Below, one piece after another: positions 42,959 to 52,662 of a stretch of DNA of 64,000 nucleotides. The DNA lies in contig NZ_KB908293.1 of assembly GCF_000382425.1 (NCBI RefSeq), forward strand, positions 303,585 through 367,584, given 5' to 3'. This DNA is from Empedobacter brevis NBRC 14943 = ATCC 43319. Lineage in GTDB: Bacteria; Bacteroidota; Bacteroidia; Flavobacteriales; Weeksellaceae. Numbering within the stretch: position 1 is the first letter of the stretch; each line of letters starts with the position of its first letter. Made by a program: the position numbers and the translations under genes. The notes under the pieces were generated by a model, which was not told where the DNA came from, searched no databases, and saw only the letters and a list, made by a program, of their open reading frames with translations.

Positions 42959-44851
42959 CTATTTTGAAATTAAATACCCCATAAAAAAGATTACTATTCC
43001 TGCTACGATTCCACAAACCATTAGCATAATATAGAATCCTACATTTCCGTTTTGTAGCTGACGAACATTTTTAGATGCACGGCCAGAAACAGTTCCAACT
43101 CCTAAAACAAAAGCTGCAATACCTGCCTTTTCTACATATTTTTTCAAGACATCTCCTAATTCGAACAATGGTTTTACAATTGCATTGTCGTATAATTCGT
43201 CGATGTACCATTTGTCTTCAAAGAATTTTGCAACTCCTGTTGCTTCTCCGTCCACATAGTTCGTGTATTTCTTGATGGCAAAATAAATTGCTCCAAGAAC
43301 ACCAATCAATAAAGCTCCCATCATCAACCATTCAGTTGAATGCGAGATGTGATGAACTTCTCCTATAGCAACTACTCCACTTAAAAATGTTTGAAGTTTG
43401 TGTCCATCCTCCATAAACAATGCTGGAATTCCAACATAACCTGCAATAACAGAAAGAACCGCTAAGATGATTAATGGAATTGTCATTGCTGCCGGGCTTT
43501 CGTGAGGATGAGCATCTTTGCTGCGTAAATCTCCCAAGAAAGTCATAGCATATAAGCGGAACATATAAAACACTGTCATCACAGAAACGATGAATCCTAT
43601 TCCATATACAACCGGATTAGAAATAAACATTCCTAGTAACATTTCATCTTTCGAGAAAAATCCTGATAAACCTGGAATACCGGCAATTGCCATACACCCT
43701 ATCAAGAACGTGATATGTGTGATTTTCATGTATTTTTTCAAACCTCCCATTTTGCGCATGTCTTGCTCGTGGTGCATTCCATGAATCACAGATCCTGCTC
43801 CTAAGAACAATAACGCTTTGAAAAAAGCATGTGTCATTACGTGGAAAACTGCAGCAATATAAGCTCCGGATCCAATTGCAGCAAACATTAATCCTAACTG
43901 TGAAACAGTAGAATAAGCCAATACTTTTTTGATGTCGTTTTGACGCATTGCAATTGTAGCTGTAATAAATGCAGTTGCAATTCCGATATATTGGATAACT
44001 TGTAACGTAATCGGCGCTGCAGAAAACAACTCGTTACAACGTGTAATCATAAAGATACCTGCTGTAACCATTGTCGCAGCGTGAATTAAAGCTGAAACAG
44101 GTGTTGGTCCTGCCATCGCATCCGGTAACCATGTGAATAATGGCAACTGAGCCGATTTACCCGTAGCTGCTAAGAATAACAATAATGTGATTCCTGTCAA
44201 TACAAAACCTGTAAATGCAGATGGATCAATCGCTAATTGGTTGAATACTTTTACATATTCTAACGTTCCAAATTCTTTGAAAATCCAGAACATCGCCAAT
44301 AAAAACCCTACATCACCAATACGGTTCATGATGAAAGCTTTCTTCGCCGCTTTGATATATTCCGGATTTGTAAACCAGAAACCAATTAATAAGAATGAAC
44401 ATAATCCAACTCCTTCCCATCCGATAAACATCATCACAAAGTTGTTTCCCATTACAAGAATCAACATGAAGAAGATGAATAAATTTAAGTAAGAAAAGAA
44501 TTTTGCAAATCCTTTGTCTTCGCTCATGTAAGCCGAGCTATACACGTGAATTAAAAATCCAACTCCTGTAATAATTAACAAAAACAAACTCGTTAATGCA
44601 TCAATTTGAAATGCAAACGGAACTTGTAAAGTTGGAATATTGATAATATCAAATGCCTTAAAAATTAATGGTTGTGCATCTGCTCCTGATGGAACGGCGA
44701 TGAACACCATTATTGATAAAATGAAACTTACCAAAACTGCTCCACTTCCAATGAAAGTAACTAAGCTTTTAGAAAGTACATTTCGTCCTAAACCGTTAAT
44801 CAAAAATCCGATGAATGGAATCAAAGGAATTAACCATATATACTGTTCCAT
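42959..44851 (-). CDS. nuoL: NADH-quinone oxidoreductase subunit L
   Basis: The largest antiporter-like subunit, 630 residues, with about 16 membrane helices and the long C-terminal lateral helix typical of NuoL (about 520-600). Clear motifs are NNFVMMFIGWEGVGLCSFLL (about 134), SAQLPLFTWLPDAMAGPTPV (about 233), LIHAATMVTAG (about 255), and KKVLAYSTVSQLGLM with a conserved Lys (about 310). The neighbours are nuoK (2 bases upstream) and nuoM. Its job is distal proton pumping in complex I. Confidence 0.96.
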   Translation of the reverse strand: MEQYIWLIPLIPFIGFLINGLGRNVLSKSLVTFIGSGAVLVSFILSIMVFIAVPSGADAQPLIFKAFDIINIPTLQVPFAFQIDALTSLFLLIITGVGFLIHVYSSAYMSEDKGFAKFFSYLNLFIFFMLILVMGNNFVMMFIGWEGVGLCSFLLIGFWFTNPEYIKAAKKAFIMNRIGDVGFLLAMFWIFKEFGTLEYVKVFNQLAIDPSAFTGFVLTGITLLLFLAATGKSAQLPLFTWLPDAMAGPTPVSALIHAATMVTAGIFMITRCNELFSAAPITLQVIQYIGIATAFITATIAMRQNDIKKVLAYSTVSQLGLMFAAIGSGAYIAAVFHVMTHAFFKALLFLGAGSVIHGMHHEQDMRKMGGLKKYMKITHITFLIGCMAIAGIPGLSGFFSKDEMLLGMFISNPVVYGIGFIVSVMTVFYMFRLYAMTFLGDLRSKDAHPHESPAAMTIPLIILAVLSVIAGYVGIPALFMEDGHKLQTFLSGVVAIGEVHHISHSTEWLMMGALLIGVLGAIYFAIKKYTNYVDGEATGVAKFFEDKWYIDELYDNAIVKPLFELGDVLKKYVEKAGIAAFVLGVGTVSGRASKNVRQLQNGNVGFYIMLMVCGIVAGIVIFFMGYLISK

Positions 44852-44853
44852 TC

Positions 44854-45180
44854 TTAACCTTTTAAACGATTTAACACATTAATATCTACTGAGTATACTT
44901 TGCGGAACAATAAAATTATCACCGATAATCCTACAGCAACCTCAGCAGCAGCAACAACCATAATAAAGAATACTAAAAGTTGTGCATCTGTCCCTTTTTC
45001 TAATGCTGGATTTGCATGATAGTGCATTTTTGAGAACGCTACTAACAACAAATTCACAGAATTTAACATCAATTCTATACACATAAAAATGACAATTGCA
45101 TTACGACGAATCATTACGCCTGCCATCCCTATTCCGAATAGGATTAATGATAAAGTAATATAATAACTGATTGGTAACAT
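44854..45180 (-). CDS. nuoK: NADH-quinone oxidoreductase subunit K
   Basis: A 108-residue complex I subunit with three membrane helices. The two buried glutamates expected in NuoK are visible in FMCIELMLNSVNLLL (about 31-46) and AAAEVAVGLSVIILLFR (about 71-87). It pairs with NuoA and NuoJ at the quinone-linked end of the membrane arm. It starts 16 bases after nuoJ and ends 2 bases before nuoL, fully within the operon. Confidence 0.95.
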   Translation of the reverse strand: MLPISYYITLSLILFGIGMAGVMIRRNAIVIFMCIELMLNSVNLLLVAFSKMHYHANPALEKGTDAQLLVFFIMVVAAAEVAVGLSVIILLFRKVYSVDINVLNRLKG

Positions 45181-45196
45181 CTTTTACTTTTTATAT

Positions 45197-45715
45197 TTAA
45201 TCCAATAATTCTTCGTCCTTTTTCGATAACATCACTGCTCCAATCATTGCAGAAATAAACAAAATACTGCTCAACTCGAATGGCAAAACATATTCTGAAT
45301 ACAACAATGAACCTAAGTTATGAATCAACCCTAAATCACCTGTTCCTACTTCTACAGCTGTTTGCTGTGTTGCAGAGCTTTGAGAGAAGATTCCGACTGT
45401 CAATGCAATAAACAACAACGAAACTAAACTCGCTGCTAAAATTTTTGCCGGGCGACCAAACGAATATTTTTCACTATTCAGGTTCATCAACATCACGACA
45501 AATAAGAACAATACCATAATTGCCCCGGCATAAACGATTACATTTACAATTGCTAAAAACTGGGCATTTAGCAAAACATAATGTCCACTGATGCAGAAGA
45601 AGGTTACGATTAAATATAAAATGGAATGAACAGGATTTTTACTGAACACCATTAATAGCGCACTTAACACCGTTAAGCTCGACAATACATAAAATAAAAT
45701 TAGAGGTAATTCCAT
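45197..45715 (-). CDS. nuoJ: NADH-quinone oxidoreductase subunit J
   Basis: A 172-residue complex I membrane subunit with five hydrophobic helices. The family core is YLIVTFFCISGHYVLLNAQF (about 33-52) followed by VNVIVYAGAIMVLFLFVVML (about 57-76), containing the pi-bulge helix of TM3. The C-terminal helix ELSSILFISAMIGAVMLSKK is also typical. Its ATG overlaps the nuoI stop by one base, showing coupled translation. Confidence 0.95.
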   Translation of the reverse strand: MELPLILFYVLSSLTVLSALLMVFSKNPVHSILYLIVTFFCISGHYVLLNAQFLAIVNVIVYAGAIMVLFLFVVMLMNLNSEKYSFGRPAKILAASLVSLLFIALTVGIFSQSSATQQTAVEVGTGDLGLIHNLGSLLYSEYVLPFELSSILFISAMIGAVMLSKKDEELLD

Positions 45716-46215
45716 TAGTTTGCAGCTTTTTTCGGGATTAATAAATCTTCTTTCGAATAGATAAAGTTCTTACGTTGGAAACTCGCCGGAGGAACTGTTT
45801 GTGATAAATAAACAGCATCTTTCGGACAAGCTTCTTCGCAGAATCCACAGAAGATACAACGTAACATATTAATCTCATATTTCGCTGCATATTTTTCTTC
45901 ACGATACAGGTTTTCTTCACCAGGAAGTCTTTCTGCCGCTTCCATTGTAATTGCTTCTGCCGGACAAGCCAAAGCACAAAGTCCACAAGCCGTACAATTT
46001 TCACGATCCTCTTCGTCTCTATTCAAAACGTGTAATCCTCTAAATACAGGACTAAACGGTCTTTGTTTTTCCGGATAACTAATTGTCGCTTTCTTCGAAA
46101 AGAAATGCTTCAATGTAATCATCAACCCTTTTGCGATAGAAATCAAATAGATACTTTCCCAAAAAGTAAGGGGTTTACGTTCTACTTGTTTTACTCTATT
46201 TGTAATTGGTTTCAT
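45715..46215 (-). CDS. nuoI: NADH-quinone oxidoreductase subunit I
   Basis: A 166-residue ferredoxin-like subunit carrying clusters N6a and N6b. The two CxxCxxCxxxCP motifs are CTACGLCALACP (about 64-75) and CIFCGFCEEACP (about 107-118). An N-terminal amphipathic part anchors it to the membrane arm. It passes electrons toward NuoB. It lies 22 bases after nuoH and overlaps nuoJ by one base. Confidence 0.96.
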   Translation of the reverse strand: MKPITNRVKQVERKPLTFWESIYLISIAKGLMITLKHFFSKKATISYPEKQRPFSPVFRGLHVLNRDEEDRENCTACGLCALACPAEAITMEAAERLPGEENLYREEKYAAKYEINMLRCIFCGFCEEACPKDAVYLSQTVPPASFQRKNFIYSKEDLLIPKKAAN

Positions 46216-46237
46216 ACTTTTAATGATTTTGATGATT

Positions 46238-47287
46238 CTACTTGTTTAATAATAAAATCACTAAGCCTGTGATTAACATATTGATTAATGCTAAAGGCAA
46301 TAATTTTTTCCACCCTAAATCCATTAATTGATCGTATCTGAAACGAGGAATCGTCCAACGCACCCACATGTAGAAAAAGATGAAGAAACAAGCTTTACCG
46401 AATAATGAAAGGAAATTAAGAATTGCCGTTCCATTCACTCCGATAGAGTTTACTAATGTTGCATCGTCTACAAACGGGATATCGTATCCGCCAAAATAGA
46501 TGGTAGAAATTACCACAGAACTGATAAACATGTTGATGTATTCTGCAAATAAGAAGAATCCCATCTTCATCGAAGAATATTCTGAGTGATAACCTCCAAT
46601 TAACTCATTTTCTGCTTCTGGTAAATCGAACGGAGTACGGTTAGTTTCTGCGAATGAACACACCAAGAAAATAATAAATCCTAATGGTTGTAATAAGATG
46701 AACCACGCATGCTCTTGTTGATAATGCACAATATCACTCAATTTCAAAGAACCTGTCATCATCAAAATTGTGATTAACACGATTCCCATCGGTAACTCGT
46801 ACGAAATAATCTGCGAAGCTGCACGCAAACCTCCCATTAATGAGTATTTGTTGTTCGATGCCCAAGCACCAATCATAATTCCATAAACACCTAAGCTTAA
46901 TACACCTAAAATGTATAAAAATCCGATGTTAACATCTGCAATTTGAGGAACAACAACACGATCTCCTATCTCGAAAGCTGTTGACCATGGAATAACTGCG
47001 CCTGTCATACACGCAACAATCATTGCCAATGATGGACCTAAGATGAATAAAAATTTATTCGAATCTTTTGGAGTGATTTCTTCTTTCGAAAATAATTTTA
47101 AACCATCGGCAAGTGGTTGTAATAAACCAAAAATACCTGCACGGTTTGGTCCGATACGATCTTGCAAAAATGCTGCAACTTTACGTTCAGCCCAAGTAGA
47201 GTACATGGCAACAACTAATGCAAAACCAATCATTACGCCTACTAAAGCTAACTTTTCTAATGCATCAGCAATAAATTCTTCTGTCAT
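46238..47287 (-). CDS. nuoH: NADH-quinone oxidoreductase subunit H
   Basis: A 349-residue complex I membrane subunit with about eight helices, forming part of the quinone channel. Signature stretches are YSTWAERKVAAFLQDRIGPN (about 30-49), GLLQPLADGLKLFSKEEITP (about 54), and ETNRTPFDLPEAENELIGGY (about 213) with the conserved acidic loop. It sits between nuoG and nuoI in the standard order. Confidence 0.96.
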   Translation of the reverse strand: MTEEFIADALEKLALVGVMIGFALVVAMYSTWAERKVAAFLQDRIGPNRAGIFGLLQPLADGLKLFSKEEITPKDSNKFLFILGPSLAMIVACMTGAVIPWSTAFEIGDRVVVPQIADVNIGFLYILGVLSLGVYGIMIGAWASNNKYSLMGGLRAASQIISYELPMGIVLITILMMTGSLKLSDIVHYQQEHAWFILLQPLGFIIFLVCSFAETNRTPFDLPEAENELIGGYHSEYSSMKMGFFLFAEYINMFISSVVISTIYFGGYDIPFVDDATLVNSIGVNGTAILNFLSLFGKACFFIFFYMWVRWTIPRFRYDQLMDLGWKKLLPLALINMLITGLVILLLNK

Positions 47288-47312
47288 TTTTGTTAATTTA
47301 ATTTACGAATGA

Positions 47313-48395
47313 TTAATCTTTAAAATCTTTACTTGTTGCCGGTCCATCTATTTTAGATAAATCACGGTTGGGTTCATTTACTTCTGAAACCGAGTGAATA
47401 TCTAATAAAATCTTCGGATCACGTTTAATTACTTTCGGAAGTGTTTCTTTCGGCTCCACTTTATTCTCAAAATAATGACCTTGACGAACAACTGAATCTT
47501 TAGAAATCTCAGATGGTTTTTCTAATACCCAATCGTTGATATCTTTTTTATCAAAACGACATGTATTGCAAATCCAATCTTCTACTTCATTAAATTCATC
47601 TTTACGGGCTGTTACACGGAACACTTCGTTCCCACGGAACCACACTTGCGCTTTACCGGAACATGTTGGACAATCGCGGTGTGCATCAACCGGCTTCAAG
47701 AACCAAACACGGTTTTTGAAACGGAATGTTTTATCTGTTAATGCACCAACCGGGCAAACATCAATAATATTTCCGATGAATTCGTTGTCTAGGCTTTTGT
47801 GAATATGTGTCGAAATTTCAGCGTGATCTCCACGATTCATTACGCCATGCTCACGGCAACCTGTGATTTGATCCGCAGTTTTTACACAACGATAACATAA
47901 AATGCATCGGTTCATGTTCAACTGAATATTTGGACCTAAATCTTCTTTTGGGAATGTACGTCGATCAAATTCGTAACGCGTTGCTTCTGCTCCGTGTTCA
48001 TAACTTAAATCCTGTAACTTACATTCTCCCGCCTGATCACATACCGGACAATCTAAAGGGTGGTTGATTAATAATAATTCAACAATACCTTTACGTGCCT
48101 CAACTGTACGCTCAGATGTTTTATTGCCTACAACCATTCCATCCATCACCGTTGTACGGCAAGACGGAACCAATTTTGGCATTGGACGAGGATCCGCCTC
48201 ACTTCCTTTTGATACTTCGACCAAACAAGTTCGACAGTTTCCTCCTGTATTTTCTAATTTACCGTAGTAACACATCGCCGGAGGTGCTACTTCTTTACCA
48301 ATCATACGAGCGGCTTGAAGGATCGTTGTTCCCGCAGGCACTTCAATCGTTTCGTTATCGATGGTAACTTTAAATAATGGTGTTTCTTCTGCCAT
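47313..48395 (-). CDS. nuoG: NADH-quinone oxidoreductase subunit G, short form
   Basis: A 360-residue iron-sulfur subunit. In order: a 2Fe-2S ferredoxin domain (Cys near 37-70, with TGGNCRTCLVEV), the His-Cys domain HPLDCPVCDQAGEC (about 115), a 4Fe-4S region NRCILCYRCVK with a later CPVGAL, and a remnant of the next domain with CPTC and CNTC pairs (about 235-272). The molybdopterin-type half found in E. coli NuoG (about 900 residues) is absent, as is common in Bacteroidota. I chose ATG 48395 because the ferredoxin domain starts there; the frame extends 15 codons further into nuoF. Confidence 0.93.
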   Translation of the reverse strand: MAEETPLFKVTIDNETIEVPAGTTILQAARMIGKEVAPPAMCYYGKLENTGGNCRTCLVEVSKGSEADPRPMPKLVPSCRTTVMDGMVVGNKTSERTVEARKGIVELLLINHPLDCPVCDQAGECKLQDLSYEHGAEATRYEFDRRTFPKEDLGPNIQLNMNRCILCYRCVKTADQITGCREHGVMNRGDHAEISTHIHKSLDNEFIGNIIDVCPVGALTDKTFRFKNRVWFLKPVDAHRDCPTCSGKAQVWFRGNEVFRVTARKDEFNEVEDWICNTCRFDKKDINDWVLEKPSEISKDSVVRQGHYFENKVEPKETLPKVIKRDPKILLDIHSVSEVNEPNRDLSKIDGPATSKDFKD

Positions 48396-48402
48396 CTTCG
48401 TA

Positions 48403-49761
48403 TTAATTTGCGGTTTCTTTAATCTCCAATGGATCAGCATAATGCGCTAAACCATAATTACGAACTAAACATTCTTCCGGATTGTTAATGTGCCATTCAA
48501 ACTCATCACGGAAATGACGAATTGCTGCTGCAACCGGCCAAGCCGCTGCATCACCTAATGGACAAATTGTATTTCCTTCAATCTTACGTTGCACATCCCA
48601 TAACAATTCGATATCAGACATTTTTCCTTTTCCTTCATCAATTCGTTTTAAGATTTTTTCCATCCAACCTGTTCCTTCACGGCATGGAGAACACTGTCCA
48701 CATGATTCGTGACGATAGAAACGAGCCAGTGTATAGGTATGATAAACAACATCTTGATCTTCGTCTAATACGATAAACCCTCCAGATCCCATCATCGTTC
48801 CTGTTTGAAACCCTCCTTCTGATAAACTTTCGTAGTTCATGTAGCGAGGTTTACCCTCAGCTGTTTTTAACAATAAGTTTGCAGGAACAATTGGAACAGA
48901 ACTTCCTCCAGGAATACATGCTTTCAGACGTTTTCCATTTGGAATACCTCCACAATATTCATCCGAATAAATAAATTCTTCAACCGTAATCGTCATATCG
49001 ATTTCATAAACTCCCGGTTTATTAATATTACCGCAAGCTGAAATTAATTTTGTCCCTGTAGAGCGTCCTACTCCAATTTTAGAATACGCCTCACCTCCAA
49101 TTTCAATAATTGGAACAACCGCTGCAATTGTTTCTACATTGTTCACAACTGTTGGTCTTCCCCATAAACCTTTAACAGCCGGGAAAGGTGGTTTTAGACG
49201 TGGATTTCCACGTTTACCTTCTAACGATTCTAACAATGCCGTTTCTTCACCACAGATGTAAGCTCCACCTCCACGTTGAACATAAATTTCTAAATCAAAC
49301 CCAGTTCCCTGAATGTTTTTACCTAACCATCCTGCCGCTTTTGCTTCGTCGATTGCTTCCTCTAAAATTTCTGCAACCCATGCATATTCTCCACGGATAT
49401 AGATAAATGAAGTATTTGAACCTAAACAATATGACGAAATAAGAACTCCCTCAATTAATATATGAGGAATATATTCCATCAAGAAACGGTCTTTGAACGT
49501 TCCTGGTTCAGATTCGTCTGCGTTTACCACTAAGTGTCTTGGAACACCTTCTGGCTTTGCCAAAAAGCTCCATTTCATTCCAGTTGGAAAACCTGCACCA
49601 CCACGACCTCTTAACCCGGAAGTTTTTACTTCTTCTAAGATTTCGTCCGTTGTCATTTTAAATGCTTTCTCAGCATTTGCATAACCACCGTTTTCGCGGT
49701 AAGCTTGGTAATGACGAATACCTGGAACATCAATATTTTTTAACAGTAATTTTTGTCCCAT
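48403..49761 (-). CDS. nuoF: NADH-quinone oxidoreductase subunit F (NADH and FMN binding)
   Basis: A 452-residue peripheral subunit that oxidises NADH. The FMN/NADH glycine-rich loop is GLRGRGGAGFPTGMKW (about 49-64). YIRGEYAW is near 119, and ICGEETALLESLEGKRGNPR is near 169. The N3 4Fe-4S cluster ligands are ESCGQCSPCREG (about 347) plus a downstream Cys (NTICPLGD). Its ATG shares one base with the nuoE stop (TAATG), so the E and F subunits are translationally coupled. Confidence 0.96.
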   Translation of the reverse strand: MGQKLLLKNIDVPGIRHYQAYRENGGYANAEKAFKMTTDEILEEVKTSGLRGRGGAGFPTGMKWSFLAKPEGVPRHLVVNADESEPGTFKDRFLMEYIPHILIEGVLISSYCLGSNTSFIYIRGEYAWVAEILEEAIDEAKAAGWLGKNIQGTGFDLEIYVQRGGGAYICGEETALLESLEGKRGNPRLKPPFPAVKGLWGRPTVVNNVETIAAVVPIIEIGGEAYSKIGVGRSTGTKLISACGNINKPGVYEIDMTITVEEFIYSDEYCGGIPNGKRLKACIPGGSSVPIVPANLLLKTAEGKPRYMNYESLSEGGFQTGTMMGSGGFIVLDEDQDVVYHTYTLARFYRHESCGQCSPCREGTGWMEKILKRIDEGKGKMSDIELLWDVQRKIEGNTICPLGDAAAWPVAAAIRHFRDEFEWHINNPEECLVRNYGLAHYADPLEIKETAN

Positions 49762-50252
49762 TATGCTAATTTTTTCAATTCCTCGATTAATTCGTCTACT
49801 TTCTCGATCGTTAAATTCTCACGATACGTTTTTCCTAACTGCATCATCGGCGCATAACCACATGCTCCTAAACATTCGGCTGGTTTTAAGGTAAATAACC
49901 CATCTGCCGAAGTTCCACCAGCTTCAATATTTAATTTTGTCTTGATGTGCTCGATAATTTTGTCTGAACCTCTTAACATACAAGGTCCTGTTTGACAAAC
50001 TTCTAACACAAATTTCCCTACAGGATTTAAGTTAAACATCGAATAAAATGAAGCTACTTCGTAAACTTCTACTGGTAAAATATTCAATACTTCTGCAACA
50101 TAATCCAAATGAGGTGTGTCTAACCAACCACCAAACTCAGCTTGTGCCACATGAAGTAAAGGAATCAAAGCACTTTGTTTTTTATCTTCCGGATAACGTG
50201 CAATGATTTTATCTACTTTTTGTTGTGTTTCTTCTGAAAATTGAACTGCCAT
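49761..50252 (-). CDS. nuoE: NADH-quinone oxidoreductase subunit E
   Basis: A 163-residue thioredoxin-like ferredoxin subunit with a 2Fe-2S cluster (N1a). Its ligands are EVCQTGPC (about 88-95) and CLGACGY (about 130-136), the C-x4-C and C-x3-C pattern of the 24-kDa family. It forms the NADH module with NuoF and NuoG. It lies 15 bases after nuoD and overlaps nuoF by one base. Confidence 0.95.
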   Translation of the reverse strand: MAVQFSEETQQKVDKIIARYPEDKKQSALIPLLHVAQAEFGGWLDTPHLDYVAEVLNILPVEVYEVASFYSMFNLNPVGKFVLEVCQTGPCMLRGSDKIIEHIKTKLNIEAGGTSADGLFTLKPAECLGACGYAPMMQLGKTYRENLTIEKVDELIEELKKLA

Positions 50253-50267
50253 TTTTAATAATTTTTA

Positions 50268-51509
50268 TTAAGCATCTAATTCTCCAGCAATCAAATTCAA
50301 ACTACTCATTGTGATAATGGCATCTGAAATCATTGATCCTTCGATCAATTCTGGATAAGCTTGATAATAAATGAAACAAGGTCTACGGAAATGTAAACGG
50401 TATGGCGAACGCCCACCATCAGACACGAAATAATAACCCAACTCACCATTTGCGGCTTCAATTGAATTATAAATTTCTCCTTTTGGCATATCTACCTCTC
50501 CCATAATAATTTTGAAATGATAGATTAACGCTTCCATTTTTGTATAAACATCTTTCTTTAACGGTAAATAGAAATCCGGCGCATCAGCATGATATAGCGT
50601 TGCTTCCTCTCCTTCTAACGCATCAATTTTAGCAATTGCCTGCTTGATGATGCTTAAACTTTGCCACATTTCTTGACCACGAACTAAGAATCTATCATAA
50701 CAATCCCCTGTTGTTCCAACTGGAATATCAAATTCAAATTCTTCGTAACGAGAGTAAGGTTTAGCGACACGAACATCATAGTCTACACCAGCTGCACGCA
50801 AGTTTGGACCTGTGAAACCATAGTTTACGGCACGTTCAGCAGAAATCCCACCAACACCTTGTGTACGGTCCATGAAGATCCTGTTACGCAAAAACAAGTT
50901 TTCAAACTCTGTTAGTACATCCGGAAACTCTCTAATGAAACGGTGAATTTTAGCCCAGGCTGTTTCTGAAAAGTCACGTTCAAAACCACCAATACGACCA
51001 ATATTTGTCGTTAAACGAGAACCGCAAATTTCTTCATAGATTTCGTAAATCAACTCACGGTATTTCATCATGTAAAGGAATCCTGTAAATGCTCCTGTGT
51101 CAACACCCATAATCGAATTACAAACGATATGATCTGCTACACGAGCCAATTCCATAATAATGACACGCAAATAAGAAACTCTTTTAGGAACTTCTATTCC
51201 AACAAATTTCTCAACAGTCATGTGCCAACCCAAGTTATTTAACGGCGCCGAACAATAGTTCAAACGATCTGTTAAAGGTGTTATTTGGTACAATGGTTTA
51301 CGTTCCGCAATTTTTTCAAAGGCACGGTGAATATACCCAACAGTAGGAACCGCAGATTTGATGATTTCACCATCAATCTCTAAGATATTTTGAAATACCC
51401 CATGTGTTGCCGGGTGCGTTGGTCCTAAATTTAAAGTAATTGTACTCTTTTCTAACGAACCATCCGGAAGATCAAGATGTTTTGATTTTTTAATTTTCTC
51501 TTTTCCCAT
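50268..51509 (-). CDS. nuoD: NADH-quinone oxidoreductase subunit D
   Basis: A 413-residue 49-kDa subunit that forms the quinone site with NuoB. Family stretches are LNLGPTHPATHGVFQNILEI (about 27), YIHRAFEKIAERK (about 59), and ERAVNYGFTGPNLRAAGVDY (about 224). The C-terminal GELGYYFVSDGGRSPYR (about 353) is followed by RPCFIYY. The four Ni ligands of related hydrogenases are lacking, as expected. It is separate from nuoC here, with a 2-base gap, whereas E. coli has them fused. Confidence 0.96.
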   Translation of the reverse strand: MGKEKIKKSKHLDLPDGSLEKSTITLNLGPTHPATHGVFQNILEIDGEIIKSAVPTVGYIHRAFEKIAERKPLYQITPLTDRLNYCSAPLNNLGWHMTVEKFVGIEVPKRVSYLRVIIMELARVADHIVCNSIMGVDTGAFTGFLYMMKYRELIYEIYEEICGSRLTTNIGRIGGFERDFSETAWAKIHRFIREFPDVLTEFENLFLRNRIFMDRTQGVGGISAERAVNYGFTGPNLRAAGVDYDVRVAKPYSRYEEFEFDIPVGTTGDCYDRFLVRGQEMWQSLSIIKQAIAKIDALEGEEATLYHADAPDFYLPLKKDVYTKMEALIYHFKIIMGEVDMPKGEIYNSIEAANGELGYYFVSDGGRSPYRLHFRRPCFIYYQAYPELIEGSMISDAIITMSSLNLIAGELDA

Positions 51510-51511
51510 GG

Positions 51512-52051
51512 TTAATTGACTTTTACATTAAAACCACCATAATTGAAATCACCACCGCGACCAAACATATCGTCATCTTTATCTTTACGTGTTTGATCTT
51601 CTAATGGAAATTCTTTACGCAATGGATAATAATCCATTTCCGGAACATTCATGACACGAATTAAATTTGGATGTCCTACAAAGTCAACACCAAAGAAATC
51701 ATACGCTTCACGCTCTAACCAGTTGGCTGTTTCGAATATTTTAGTTGCTGTAAAAATCGAAGGCTTTTCGATTGGTAAAGCAAATTTTAATCGAACCGCA
51801 ACATTTTCATACATATTATAAACCAAATAGGTCACGACAAGTTCTTGTCCAACATTATTTGGATAGTGAATAGCTGTTAAGTCTTTCAAAAATTTGAAAG
51901 CCAATTGCTCATCATCGTATAAATATTGTAGAATTTTTAAATTGAAATCTTTGTTTGCATGAAGTGTAAGTACACCAAAATGTTCTTCGTATCCGTATAT
52001 ATTTTCTTGAAACTTCTGAACCAAACGGTCTTGTATAAATGAATTGTCCAT
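51512..52051 (-). CDS. nuoC: NADH-quinone oxidoreductase subunit C
   Basis: A 179-residue 30-kDa subunit of the peripheral arm. It contains the family signature TANWLEREAYDFFGVDFVGH (about 108-128) and a following PLRKEFPLEDQTR. It supports NuoD assembly. It is a separate gene, not the NuoCD fusion found in some proteobacteria. It sits 9 bases after nuoB and 2 bases before nuoD. Confidence 0.95.
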   Translation of the reverse strand: MDNSFIQDRLVQKFQENIYGYEEHFGVLTLHANKDFNLKILQYLYDDEQLAFKFLKDLTAIHYPNNVGQELVVTYLVYNMYENVAVRLKFALPIEKPSIFTATKIFETANWLEREAYDFFGVDFVGHPNLIRVMNVPEMDYYPLRKEFPLEDQTRKDKDDDMFGRGGDFNYGGFNVKVN

Positions 52052-52060
52052 TATTTCAGT

Positions 52061-52633
52061 TTATTTAATTCCATAACTTGCTAAAAGTTGTTGATACTCC
52101 TCGCTACTTCTACGACGAACACTTTCTGTTTCTACCAACTCCTGAATTCGCATTACACCATCAATAATTGCTTCCGGACGAGGCGGACAACCTGGTACAT
52201 ATACATCTACAGGAATTACTTCATCAATTCCTTGTAAAACCGAATATGTATCGAAAATACCACCTGAACTTGCACAAGCTCCAACTGCAATTACCCAACG
52301 AGGTTCTGCCATTTGAATGTAAACTTGTTTCAGAACCGGAGCCATTTTCTTAGAAATTGTACCCATTACCATCAACAAATCACACTGACGCGGCGTAAAT
52401 GCCAAACGCTCAGATCCAAAACGTGCCAAATCGTATGTCGAACCCATTGTTGCCATAAACTCGATTCCACAGCAACTTGTCGCAAATGGTAAAGGCCAAA
52501 TTGAGTTTTTACGAGCCAATCCAACTACTTTAGATAGTTGCATCGCCATAAAACCTTCACCTTCAAAACCACCTGGAGACTCTACGATCTTCACATTGGT
52601 ATTGTGTGTTACTGGTCTTTTATTATGAATCAT
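52061..52633 (-). CDS. nuoB: NADH-quinone oxidoreductase subunit B
   Basis: A 190-residue subunit holding terminal cluster N2. Ligands are visible as the tandem cysteines of ATSCCGIEF (about 48-49), the Cys of GACASSGG (about 116) and GCPPRPE (about 146). An N-terminal extension of about 30 residues precedes the core. It donates electrons to quinone at the NuoB/NuoD interface. It lies 29 bases after nuoA and 9 before nuoC. Confidence 0.96.
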   Translation of the reverse strand: MIHNKRPVTHNTNVKIVESPGGFEGEGFMAMQLSKVVGLARKNSIWPLPFATSCCGIEFMATMGSTYDLARFGSERLAFTPRQCDLLMVMGTISKKMAPVLKQVYIQMAEPRWVIAVGACASSGGIFDTYSVLQGIDEVIPVDVYVPGCPPRPEAIIDGVMRIQELVETESVRRRSSEEYQQLLASYGIK

Positions 52634-52662
52634 TATACTATTATTTTAGATATTTAATCACT

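Noticed and set aside
47536..48367. Plus-strand ORFs inside nuoG
   Set aside because: They are antisense to conserved cysteine motifs of nuoG and are explained by its codon pattern.
48396..48440. Fifteen extra codons at the start of nuoG
   Set aside because: They overlap the end of nuoF and do not resemble the family; ATG 48395 starts right at the ferredoxin domain with a 7-base gap.
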